Positions 1 to 6,835 of a stretch of 18,797 nt of DNA are shown here, piece by piece. The notes under the pieces were generated by a model that was given only the letters and a program-made list of their open reading frames with translations, was not told the origin of the DNA and searched no databases. The position numbers and the translations under genes were made by a program. The stretch is from assembly GCA_048887165.1 (NCBI GenBank), contig JBHLJZ010000077.1:1-18797 (forward strand). Reading direction: 5' to 3'. Positions within the stretch are counted from its first letter, which is position 1. Each line of letters begins with the position of its first letter. This stretch comes from SOKP01 sp048887165 (GTDB taxonomy: Archaea > Asgardarchaeota > Lokiarchaeia > Sigyniarchaeales > SOKP01).

Positions 1-68
1 ATCATGGAACAAAGGTTCACGTGGAAAATCTCAATGGTCATGCGGAAGCAATTCGTTGGAGATGGTAA
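1..68 (+). CDS. 3' end of an unidentified gene, cut by the window edge
   Basis: Reading from position 3, the plus strand is open to a TAA at 66-68 and encodes about 21 residues ending NGHAEAIRWRW. This stretch is visibly richer in G and C than the AT-rich spacer that follows, as expected for coding DNA. The other two plus frames are also open here, to nearby stops, so the frame choice rests on amino-acid balance (His, Glu, Gly, Trp rather than Lys/Ile/Asn runs). I do not recognise a family from so short a tail. It would be convergent with the MFS transporter gene. Confidence 0.35.
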   Translation, partial: HGTKVHVENLNGHAEAIRWRW

Positions 69-127
69 CAACAATATTAAAATAAATTAAAATAAAAAAT
101 AAAGGAATTATTAAATCTATTAGAATT

Positions 128-1405
128 TCATTTGATCTCCGCTAAATCAACCTGTTTAGTTTCTTTTATAAAAAAATAACCAAGAGGAATTATTCCAAGG
201 TTTAATATTACAAACATAACAAAAGTAGATCCTAAACCTAATAAAAGAATAACCAGACTGCTAGTTAATAAACCTAATGTTGTACCAAAAGCGCCTATTA
301 GACTCCTGAATCCCACCCCCGTTCCTCTCCTATCAGTTGGAAGTTGCTCTATTGCTATAATTCTAATAATTCCCCACAATCCCCAATAAGAAATATGAGT
401 TATTGCATAACCTGGAAAAACGATTCTAAATGCATTTTGCGCATCCCATGCCCCTATTACCCATATAATCACTGATACAGGTAATAAGAATGACCATAGA
501 TATAACAAGGGTTTTCTTCCAATACGATCAGCTAGTAATCCATTTGTTAAATATGCAATTGTTACAGTAAATACTGTTAAGAAAAAAATAAATGAAACCA
601 TTTCTTGGGAAATAGTACCAACATCAGCGATATATAATTCAAACATCGAAATAAATAAGTTTGAAAACCCAAACAGGAAGGAAATGATTAGTATTATGAT
701 ATAAGGAGTACGATTTTCCGTCTCAAAAATAGACTTTATATCTTGAATAAAAGATCTGGTTTCAGCTTCCTGTTCTTTTTTCATTAGTAGGTACTTTGAT
801 GACTCTTTAAGGGTAAAAATTATAAGTATACCTAATGGAAATGCTAAAATCATTGGAAAAAGAGTCATTCCTCTCCAAATAGGATCAGTTTCCGTTATGA
901 ATATAAAACGAAAGATCACCATAATTATTGCGCCTAGTAATCCTGCCATTAAGATTATATTCGAATTAAAAGCTCGTTTATTTGGCTTTGATTCCTCATT
1001 AACGTAGATTAACCAGATATCACTCATAAAGAAAAAATTCAAGAAAAATCCAAAAGATTTATACATAATATAATTGATAGACAAAAACATACCTAGTGAT
1101 GATATTCCCATTCCGATAACAGTAATAATCAGCATAATCTTTCTGCCGATTTTATCAACTAAGTACTGGTTAAAAAATAGAAAGTACATACCTATGGATG
1201 TTATTCCTCCAGCAAGCGCAATAATAGCATTAGCTTCATTTATTGAAAATCCGCTTAAAAACTCAGCCCTTACTAATGATGGAATTGCCCCGGGGTATAT
1301 AGTACTATAGGTATCAAGTATCTGGACTAACATTAAAACAAGTATTAAATATTTAAAGTAAGATTTCGATCTAGAAATTTGTTGTTTATTATTATTTTCA
1401 GACAT
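128..1405 (-). CDS. MFS transporter, sugar-porter-like
   Basis: A 425-residue integral membrane protein, the usual length for a 12-helix major facilitator. The family signature between helices 2 and 3 is present as DKIGRK (84-89) and recurs in the second half as DRIGRK (293-298). Three further marks resemble the sugar-porter subfamily: KESSKYL after helix 6 (200-206, compare PESPR-L), PTDRRGTGVGF (356-366, compare the P-E-RG-G motif before helix 11), and KETK after helix 12 (414-417, compare PETK-G). The central loop (about 200-235) is charged, as expected. The substrate cannot be read from sequence; sugars or organic acids are likeliest. The gene is divergent from the adenosine deaminase gene and stands alone. 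It starts with ATG preceded by TGATATAAA, with a TATA-like TTTATAAA at 1459-1466 implying a leader of about 30 nt. Confidence 0.85.
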   Translation of the reverse strand: MSENNNKQQISRSKSYFKYLILVLMLVQILDTYSTIYPGAIPSLVRAEFLSGFSINEANAIIALAGGITSIGMYFLFFNQYLVDKIGRKIMLIITVIGMGISSLGMFLSINYIMYKSFGFFLNFFFMSDIWLIYVNEESKPNKRAFNSNIILMAGLLGAIIMVIFRFIFITETDPIWRGMTLFPMILAFPLGILIIFTLKESSKYLLMKKEQEAETRSFIQDIKSIFETENRTPYIIILIISFLFGFSNLFISMFELYIADVGTISQEMVSFIFFLTVFTVTIAYLTNGLLADRIGRKPLLYLWSFLLPVSVIIWVIGAWDAQNAFRIVFPGYAITHISYWGLWGIIRIIAIEQLPTDRRGTGVGFRSLIGAFGTTLGLLTSSLVILLLGLGSTFVMFVILNLGIIPLGYFFIKETKQVDLAEIK

Positions 1406-1458
1406 TTTATATCAAAATTATTTATGAAATTCCAAATTTTTTAAGAAAAGATGTTAAA

Positions 1459-1466
1459 TTTATAAA
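1459..1466 (-). promoter_or_regulatory. TATA box of the MFS transporter gene
   Basis: TTTATAAA lies about 57 nt upstream of the ATG at 1405. At normal archaeal spacing, transcription would begin near 1436. The call rests on motif and spacing only, in an AT-rich spacer where such octamers also occur by chance. Confidence 0.35.
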
Positions 1467-1566
1467 ATAACGTTTGAATGTCTTTCTTAATAAATGTTTA
1501 TAATCTACTAATGCTTTAATCTAATTTTTTAAAACCAGTAAAAATAAAAAATAAATAAAGTAAGTA

Positions 1567-1574
1567 AAATATAT
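1567..1574 (+). promoter_or_regulatory. TATA box of the adenosine deaminase gene
   Basis: AAATATAT, within a longer AAAATATATAC run, sits about 60 nt before the ATG at 1629. Start of transcription would fall near 1595-1600 and give a leader of about 30 nt containing the Shine-Dalgarno sequence. The call is motif-based and AT background weakens it. Confidence 0.3.
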
Positions 1575-1613
1575 ACAAAATTTTTAAAAGTAAATATCTC
1601 CATTTTAAATCAA

Positions 1614-1626
1614 AAGGACAATCCTT
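1614..1626 (+). promoter_or_regulatory. Shine-Dalgarno site inside a small inverted repeat
   Basis: AAGGA (1614-1618), loop CAA, then TCCTT (1622-1626), two bases before the ATG at 1629. AAGGA is the only Shine-Dalgarno-like sequence here, and it would be fully paired if the five-base-pair stem forms. The stem is short, so the structure may be marginal. Confidence 0.4.
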
Positions 1627-1628
1627 CA

Positions 1629-2720
1629 ATGAGAAATTTTCATAATAGACAATATAATCATAATCAATTTGTTCAAAAAAAGACTCTTAAACAATTTCCA
1701 AAGATAGAATTACATCGACATCTTGAAGGAAGCCTCGATATTGTTAAACTTCATGAAATCGCCCAAAAAAACGATTTAGATGTCCCTTATAACCTTGAAG
1801 ACTTTAAAAATTTCTATCATTTTCCTAAAGAATCTAAACCAGACTTTTTAGCTTTTATATCGAAATTCCAAATTAACTGGTTCAAAACTCTTAAAGATAT
1901 CTCTAGAATTACATATCAATCAGTTAAAACCTTGAAAGAAGATGGAATTTTCTATATAGAACTCAGGTTCGCTCCCCATTATTTTGCTCGTCAAAACAAT
2001 TTTGATCCAATTGATATTACTAAATTAATTGTAAAAAGTGCTAATAAGGCAGCACAAGATGTCGAAATCCAAATTAGATATATAATTACATTTAGCAGAC
2101 GAACTCAAACCTCTGAAGAAATTCTAAAAATCTATCACCAAATTAATTCCTTAAACATTAAAGAGATTATAGGGATAGATTTAGCTGGAGATGAGTTTAA
2201 TTTTCCACAAAAACTATTCGAACCTGCTTTTGATGAAATACATAAGATAAACCAACATAAATTGACAATTCATGCTGGAGAAGTAACATCATCGCGAGAA
2301 GTTTGGACTGCTATAAAAGATCTACATGCTTCAAGAATCGGACACGGAACTTCAGTAATTCACGATAAGAAGCTACAAAAATATTTAAAAAAGCATAGTT
2401 TCGCATTAGAACAATGCATTACCTCTAATTCATTAACTGGATCTTGGAGAGGTGCTGAAAACTCTCATCCAATTGGAGAACTCTTTAGAAGAGGAGTACC
2501 TGTTACAATAAATTCTGATGATCCTTCTATTCAAAATTCCGATTTGACTGATGAGTATCTAAAATTAATTCATTATTTTGACTTTTCAATCGATGATTTA
2601 ATAACAATAAATAAAATAGCATTAAATGCTAGCTTTATACATGAAGATGAGAAAATTAAGTTCGAAAAAGAATATGACCGATTAATTAATCAATTCCGAA
2701 CTAAAGATGAAATTCAATAA
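1629..2720 (+). CDS. add: Adenosine deaminase family protein
   Basis: A 363-residue amidohydrolase-fold enzyme expected to deaminate adenosine (or a related 6-aminopurine compound) in the cytoplasm for purine salvage. The metal-binding pair is in KIELHRHLEGS (His29 and His31). HAGE (215-218) supplies the third metal-binding His and the catalytic Glu218. SRIGHG (235-240) carries the catalytic His. SDDP (296-299) provides the metal-ligand and catalytic aspartates. ELRFAPH (111-117) and SNSLTGSW are also typical of the family, so no key residue is missing. About 20 extra residues precede the first motif compared with the E. coli enzyme. The ATG is preceded by AAGGA at good spacing. Adenine deaminase or aminodeoxyfutalosine deaminase share this fold and remain possible. 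It converges on the kinase-like gene with a 32-bp gap. Confidence 0.88.
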   Translation: MRNFHNRQYNHNQFVQKKTLKQFPKIELHRHLEGSLDIVKLHEIAQKNDLDVPYNLEDFKNFYHFPKESKPDFLAFISKFQINWFKTLKDISRITYQSVKTLKEDGIFYIELRFAPHYFARQNNFDPIDITKLIVKSANKAAQDVEIQIRYIITFSRRTQTSEEILKIYHQINSLNIKEIIGIDLAGDEFNFPQKLFEPAFDEIHKINQHKLTIHAGEVTSSREVWTAIKDLHASRIGHGTSVIHDKKLQKYLKKHSFALEQCITSNSLTGSWRGAENSHPIGELFRRGVPVTINSDDPSIQNSDLTDEYLKLIHYFDFSIDDLITINKIALNASFIHEDEKIKFEKEYDRLINQFRTKDEIQ

Positions 2721-2752
2721 GCGATTTAGAAAAATATCCTGCCTGTTTAAAG

Positions 2753-3829
2753 TTACAAAATAAGATAGAAAAAATATTTTACTAAACCAGAAAGTATTGG
2801 ATTTAAGATATTATCATCAATTTTAGGACTTAAGAGATCTATTCCTAAATAAGTGGTTGCTCCTACTATTGATAATATGCAGATTTCTACTAAAGGCATA
2901 AAAGGTTCAAAAATCCAAAAAACAATAAAACTGCTTATAAAAGATGATAAAAAACCCGCTATATATCCAATTACAGTTTTCTTGCTCCATTTAGGAAAGT
3001 TTATCCTTCCAAAACGTATCCCAAAAATAGAAGCTGCGCCATCACCTAAAGTAGAAACTAATGCCGCAGCAGAAAATATACTTATTGGGAGAAAGAAAAT
3101 AGGTATGAAAGATAATACTAAAGCAACTGGTTTGGTGAACTCATATATTTCATTGGGTTTCAATGTTTTTACTAATAAATTTGACACACTTTTTGGCATT
3201 AAATGATAAATATTCTTTTTAAAAATATATGATAGACGGACATAATCCAACGCCGCAAATATAAGGATACCAGTATAACCAACTGTTAATATCAAAAACA
3301 CCCAATATTCTTCTCCCGAAATCCCCCAAAAAAGGTCAGCGTCCCAAACTTCATCCCAGATTTTAACCGCAAAAAACCATAAGAAAATAATTACTATAAC
3401 AGGTATTAGATGGAATGATTTTCTATGGATGTCAGTAATTAAAGGGTAATTCTTGCTTTTCGATTTCTCAATGTATAACTTCTCCATTCTTTCTTTAAAA
3501 ATTTCTATTTTTCTCTGTTCCCTTATATCTTTATTTCTCTTAATTAAGATGAATTGATAAAATAATATAGCAAAAATTAGCAATGGGGCATAAATGCAAA
3601 TGATTTGCATTGATAGGGCTTGAAACCATCGAACATGTTCAGTATTTCTAAAATAAAAAAATGGATAAACTAAGCCTGCACTAAGCCATAACAGAAAAAC
3701 TATAATTGAATTTAATAAATTATGATTTTCAGGAAATCTCTTTTTTAAATTTATTGCATAATATAATTGCCCAATTCCATTAGCAATGAATAAAATTGTG
3801 ATTAATAAGGTAAAGAGATTAAAAACCAT
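2753..3829 (-). CDS. Dolichol/phytol kinase-like CTP-dependent polyprenol kinase
   Basis: A 358-residue polytopic membrane protein (about eight to nine hydrophobic segments). Its C-terminal half has the hallmarks of the DGK1/SEC59/VTE5 family: HRKSFH (135-140), LGDGAASIFG (261-270), a KKT motif (283-285) just before a membrane helix, and IDDN (337-340) followed by a final hydrophobic segment. Family members phosphorylate dolichol, phytol or diacylglycerol with CTP. In an archaeon a polyprenol or geranylgeraniol is a sensible substrate, but this is inference. The first roughly 120 residues (three hydrophobic segments and a charged linker) lie outside the recognisable core and may be lineage-specific. 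It is the last gene of the minus-strand block with GGR and Tes, 87 bp after the beta-grasp gene, which supports a role in isoprenoid metabolism. Confidence 0.75.
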   Translation of the reverse strand: MVFNLFTLLITILFIANGIGQLYYAINLKKRFPENHNLLNSIIVFLLWLSAGLVYPFFYFRNTEHVRWFQALSMQIICIYAPLLIFAILFYQFILIKRNKDIREQRKIEIFKERMEKLYIEKSKSKNYPLITDIHRKSFHLIPVIVIIFLWFFAVKIWDEVWDADLFWGISGEEYWVFLILTVGYTGILIFAALDYVRLSYIFKKNIYHLMPKSVSNLLVKTLKPNEIYEFTKPVALVLSFIPIFFLPISIFSAAALVSTLGDGAASIFGIRFGRINFPKWSKKTVIGYIAGFLSSFISSFIVFWIFEPFMPLVEICILSIVGATTYLGIDLLSPKIDDNILNPILSGLVKYFFYLIL

Positions 3830-3916
3830 ATTATTCTTAATAAAAATCTATTTTAAAAATATCTTTTGAAAATTAATTACTCTTTAAAAAAGTAGATTAA
3901 GATAATATATTTTAAG

Positions 3917-4426
3917 CTAACCTCCCGCTAGCGGCGGGAAAATTGCGATAACATCTCCCGCTTTCAAAATACAATTTTTACTATGACATGGAATCCCATT
4001 TATCAATATTATTAAATTCCCTTCTTTTTTTGGAATATTATACTTTTCAATAATTTTTCTAGTAGTACTACCTTCGGGAACATATGTTATTGACTTTTCT
4101 GGTCCATATTTTCTTAAATCAGCAAATAATTTAACCATAACTTCAATTGAGTTTAAATGAGGAATTTCAGCGAACATAATTGCCATTCTCCTTGGAAATA
4201 GAGCAACTCGGGCTCCATCTTTTACCTCTTTTCCGGGACCAGAATATTGATAGTTTACATAAATATGGCTAATTTCAGATTCCTTGATATTTAATTTCTC
4301 TAAAATATCATAAACATTTTTAATTCCGTTAACTTGCATATTAAATGTAGCAGGTTTACTTTCTTGATCCGGTTTTTGAAAGCCCTTATCATTTAAATCT
4401 CCAAACAAAACTACTTTTATTGGCAT
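3917..4426 (-). CDS. Tandem beta-grasp protein, MoaD/ThiS-like, with C-terminal Gly-Gly
   Basis: A 169-residue protein made of two ubiquitin-fold (beta-grasp) units. The first covers roughly residues 1-80, ending VKDGARVALFPRR. The second covers roughly 95-169, ending LKAGDVIAIFPPLAGG. The phrase 'DG/GD-x-V-x-x-FPP-x-GG' is the end of MoaD/ThiS sulfur carriers, where the terminal glycine is adenylated and then thiocarboxylated. Only the second unit keeps Gly-Gly; the first has lost it and is probably structural or a partner-binding module. Likely roles are a sulfur carrier for molybdopterin/tungstopterin, for tRNA thiolation, or a protein modifier (SAMP-like). No E1-like activating enzyme or MoaE is in the window, so the pathway is undecided. 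The ATG has AGGA about 12 nt upstream. A possible terminator separates it from the preceding gene. Confidence 0.75.
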   Translation of the reverse strand: MPIKVVLFGDLNDKGFQKPDQESKPATFNMQVNGIKNVYDILEKLNIKESEISHIYVNYQYSGPGKEVKDGARVALFPRRMAIMFAEIPHLNSIEVMVKLFADLRKYGPEKSITYVPEGSTTRKIIEKYNIPKKEGNLIILINGIPCHSKNCILKAGDVIAIFPPLAGG

Positions 4427-4438
4427 TATTCGTTGATC

Positions 4439-4451
4439 CTAATAATATTAG
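4439..4451. promoter_or_regulatory. Small palindrome upstream of the beta-grasp gene
   Basis: CTAATAATATTAG is a perfect palindrome with six-base arms around one central base. It ends at the AGGA Shine-Dalgarno site of the beta-grasp gene on the minus strand. It could be an operator or chance in AT-rich DNA. Confidence 0.25.
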
Positions 4452-4561
4452 TATTTCAATGATATCTGTAGAAGAAAATACCTGTGCAATCTATGAAATT
4501 AACAAAAGAACAAGATTAAAAATATTTCTCTTATGCTTTAAAAGAATAATTAAAATTAAAT

Positions 4562-4577
4562 AAAAAAAAGATCAAAA
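4562..4577 (-). terminator. Poly-T tract, candidate archaeal terminator
   Basis: On the minus strand, six T, the bases GATC, then eight T follow within about 25 nt of the stop codon of the 95-residue gene. Archaeal RNA polymerase terminates at such T tracts without needing a hairpin. If real, it ends the tes transcript and makes the beta-grasp and kinase genes a separate unit. Confidence 0.4.
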
Positions 4578-4583
4578 AATATT

Positions 4584-4871
4584 TTATAGTCCAAATAAAA
4601 GAATACTGTCAATAACTTCATTAACTTTTTTTAGATTTTCTTCTCCCAAAGCTTTATCAATATTTACTTTAAGATTTAAAATCGCACCAAAGGCATTGAA
4701 AAAAGTATTTTGTAATACACTATTGAATTGGCTTTTTTGTTGATTTTTTTGCTTAAATTCTTCGACACGTCCAAGCATAGCTTTTTGATATTCCTCAGCG
4801 GTACTGGTTTTTAGTTCAACTAATTTGCGAACTTTTACTCCATCCTTAGTCTCTACAAACTCAGAAGCCAT
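4584..4871 (-). CDS. Hypothetical 95-residue protein abutting the Tes-like gene
   Basis: I do not recognise a family. The ATG begins at the base directly after the TAA stop of the radical SAM gene (no spacer), and GAGG in the end of that gene serves as Shine-Dalgarno site, so the two are almost certainly translationally coupled. The sequence has a charged N-terminus (1-22), a probable amphipathic helix (24-45), a Gln/Lys-rich patch (41-48), a hydrophobic segment NTFFNAFGAILNL (55-67) and a charged helix ending in LLFGL. There are no cysteines, so it does not bind an Fe-S cluster itself. The hydrophobic stretch is short for a true membrane span; a membrane-surface or partner-binding helix is possible. 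Context suggests an accessory or partner of the radical SAM enzyme. Confidence 0.7.
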   Translation of the reverse strand: MASEFVETKDGVKVRKLVELKTSTAEEYQKAMLGRVEEFKQKNQQKSQFNSVLQNTFFNAFGAILNLKVNIDKALGEENLKKVNEVIDSILLFGL

Positions 4872-6629
4872 TTAACCCTCATCCTCCTCTTCTTTAATTC
4901 CACCATTATGAGTAGCTTCGGACTCTATTACTCGTCTTCCTTCTATTACTTGTTTTTCTTGTCCTGTGGTAGTATCAAATTCATCTCTCACTTTCTGAGT
5001 TACTTGCTTAGCAATTTGCTTTTCAATATTAGGTCTGTGTATACTATTCATAGTACAGAATGAAATCTCTTTCACGCTCCCGTCTGGCATAGCTACACCA
5101 AAATGAACAATACATCGTTTCGCTCGTTCAAGATCCATATTATAAGCGTCTTGGAAATGCATACTGGATAATAATAATGTTCCATGCGTAAAGGAACTTA
5201 TACTTTCCCAATCACCATTCATCACGACTCTACCAAACATTTCCATAAGCTTACCAGGCTTTTTCATATGCTGTAGTACTCCTATTAGAAATCTTAATCG
5301 TAACTGTTGTTTATCTAAAAAGTTTAGTCCCTTATCAAGTGTTTTTCCAAAATCACCTAGAAAATTCTCAAAAAATTGTATTTCTGTCTTCTCTTTGTGT
5401 TTAATCTTTTCCCAAAATCGATTTGCAAAATCTATAACCTTTAAGGGATCAAAATAATCCATTATTGGAACCATTTCTTTTGTATCCGGATCAACAACGA
5501 GATATGTCGCAAAACCGCAATCAGGATGACATGTAAACTCTATTGGTTCAACATCCGCAAGATATGCTATTACTCTTCCGAATTCTACGATAGTTGTCAA
5601 TGGCCACCATGCTTCATCCATACTAATCTTTCCACCAGTTTGGTTCTCTATTTCTTTTATAACATCGGCGTTTGTGATTCTTAACTCGTCCATCTCTTCA
5701 GCTGTTATTCTTCCGCAAAGAGAAACTGGCTGAAATGTAATACCACGGACCACGTCAATATTATCAATTGCAAACTGTATAATATTTCCTATTTCAATAT
5801 CTGTGACACCTTTAGCAATCGTTGCAACTAAATTAATCGAAGAAAGTCCCACTTTTCGACAATTATCTACGACCCGTTGCTTATAAGGCATCAAATTCTT
5901 TATACTTCGAGTTTTTTCGTAAGTAATATTATTAATTCCATCGAATTGAAGGTATAATGTATCTAAACCCATCTCATATACTTTTTTGGTCCATTCAAGA
6001 CCTCCCTTCTTTTGTTGAAATCCATAACCATTGGTAGCAACGATTACTTCCTTAAAACCCTTATCTTTCGCCATTTTACAGATTTCTGGGAAGTCTTTGC
6101 GAACTGTAGGCTCACCACCTGTAAACATGATTGCGACTGCTGGGATCGGCTTGTTTCTGAAGTGATCCATAATTCTTTCGATTTCCTCGAGAGATGGTTC
6201 AACCAAATACCCACTTTGTAAAACATTAGCATAACAGAAGTTGCAATTGAAATTACAGCGATTTGTGAGGTCAATTAAAGCTAAAGAGCAAGTAGAGAGA
6301 TGTTCAGGGCATAATCCACAATTATATGGACATCCTCGTGGGTCATCTCCAACACAATCAGGCGGATTTGCGTCTCCATCCTTATCAAATTGCCAAACTA
6401 CTTTTCCTTCTTTACTTTTCTTAGCATAATGAGTCCATTTATAGTATCGCGCATCAGAACTAATAATATCTTTGAAATCGCCGTGTTCCTCACAATTCTT
6501 CACCATATAGATCTTACCATCTTCTTCCCGTACAACAGCGGGTATTCGATTCAAACATTCTGGACATACACTGAAAGTTTTTCTGTAATATTTCTCATTT
6601 AAAATGTCTGTTCCGTCCAAATTATACAT
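4872..6629 (-). CDS. tes: Tes-like radical SAM protein (tetraether lipid synthase family)
   Basis: A 585-residue radical SAM enzyme resembling Methanocaldococcus MJ0619, the tetraether synthase that couples two phytanyl chains of archaeol lipids into membrane-spanning tetraethers. The SAM cluster motif is C125-x3-C129-x2-C132, followed by GGEP (171-174). An N-terminal metal site is suggested by C22-x2-C25 with C46/H49. Further cysteines at 92, 100, 104, 107 and 114, plus CHPDC (367-371), fit auxiliary Fe-S clusters. The N-terminus (CPEC, C-EHG-FKD) matches this family's start. The acidic tail (about 555-585) looks like an extension. MJ0619-type proteins were earlier proposed to methylate a pterin, so a methylase paralogue is the main alternative. 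The ATG has GGAG 10 nt upstream (6640-6643). Base composition is less AT-rich than in neighbouring genes. Confidence 0.78.
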   Translation of the reverse strand: MYNLDGTDILNEKYYRKTFSVCPECLNRIPAVVREEDGKIYMVKNCEEHGDFKDIISSDARYYKWTHYAKKSKEGKVVWQFDKDGDANPPDCVGDDPRGCPYNCGLCPEHLSTCSLALIDLTNRCNFNCNFCYANVLQSGYLVEPSLEEIERIMDHFRNKPIPAVAIMFTGGEPTVRKDFPEICKMAKDKGFKEVIVATNGYGFQQKKGGLEWTKKVYEMGLDTLYLQFDGINNITYEKTRSIKNLMPYKQRVVDNCRKVGLSSINLVATIAKGVTDIEIGNIIQFAIDNIDVVRGITFQPVSLCGRITAEEMDELRITNADVIKEIENQTGGKISMDEAWWPLTTIVEFGRVIAYLADVEPIEFTCHPDCGFATYLVVDPDTKEMVPIMDYFDPLKVIDFANRFWEKIKHKEKTEIQFFENFLGDFGKTLDKGLNFLDKQQLRLRFLIGVLQHMKKPGKLMEMFGRVVMNGDWESISSFTHGTLLLSSMHFQDAYNMDLERAKRCIVHFGVAMPDGSVKEISFCTMNSIHRPNIEKQIAKQVTQKVRDEFDTTTGQEKQVIEGRRVIESEATHNGGIKEEEDEG

Positions 6630-6643
6630 TTAAATTTTGCTCC

Positions 6644-6663
6644 GAATAAACTATGTTTTATTC
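6644..6663 (-). promoter_or_regulatory. Inverted repeat in the tes leader, touching the Shine-Dalgarno site
   Basis: GAATAAA (6644-6650) and TTTATTC (6657-6663) are perfect seven-base arms around a six-base loop. On the minus-strand transcript the stem ends at the base before GGAG (6643-6640). It could act as an operator between TATA box and gene or as a leader hairpin. The arms are AT-rich, so stability is modest. Confidence 0.4.
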
Positions 6664-6700
6664 AAATATCTTATTAATTAAACGAAAATAAGTTTGAAAT

Positions 6701-6708
6701 TATTTAAA
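6701..6708 (-). promoter_or_regulatory. TATA box of the tes transcript
   Basis: The minus strand reads TTTAAATA, the same octamer as the one before the small repeat protein at 17263. Transcription would start near 6678, giving a leader of about 49 nt that includes the inverted repeat and the GGAG site. The call rests on motif and spacing. Confidence 0.4.
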
Positions 6709-6835
6709 TTTAATACTATTTTTACTACTTTTAATATTCTCAATGTTTGATATTCGGATTAGTATTATCAAAAAATCACTCACTCTCATTCTCTACTATT
6801 ATTTTTTAATTATGAAATTAGAAGTAAAACAAAGA

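Noticed and set aside
3925..3934. CCGCTAGCGG perfect palindrome, GC-rich, looking like a terminator stem or operator
   Set aside because: It lies inside the codons for the terminal PPLAGG of the beta-grasp protein, so the sequence is explained by coding for the conserved tail.
3917..4426. A ubiquitin-like modification system typical of Asgard archaea
   Set aside because: Only a MoaD/ThiS-like carrier is present; no E1, E2, RING or JAB deubiquitinase gene is seen in the window, so a ubiquitin operon is not supported.
6044..6274. Open frame on the minus strand overlapping the Tes-like gene in another frame
   Set aside because: It is fully inside the radical SAM gene, has no start signal of its own, and its translation shows no motif. 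The main frame carries all catalytic residues.
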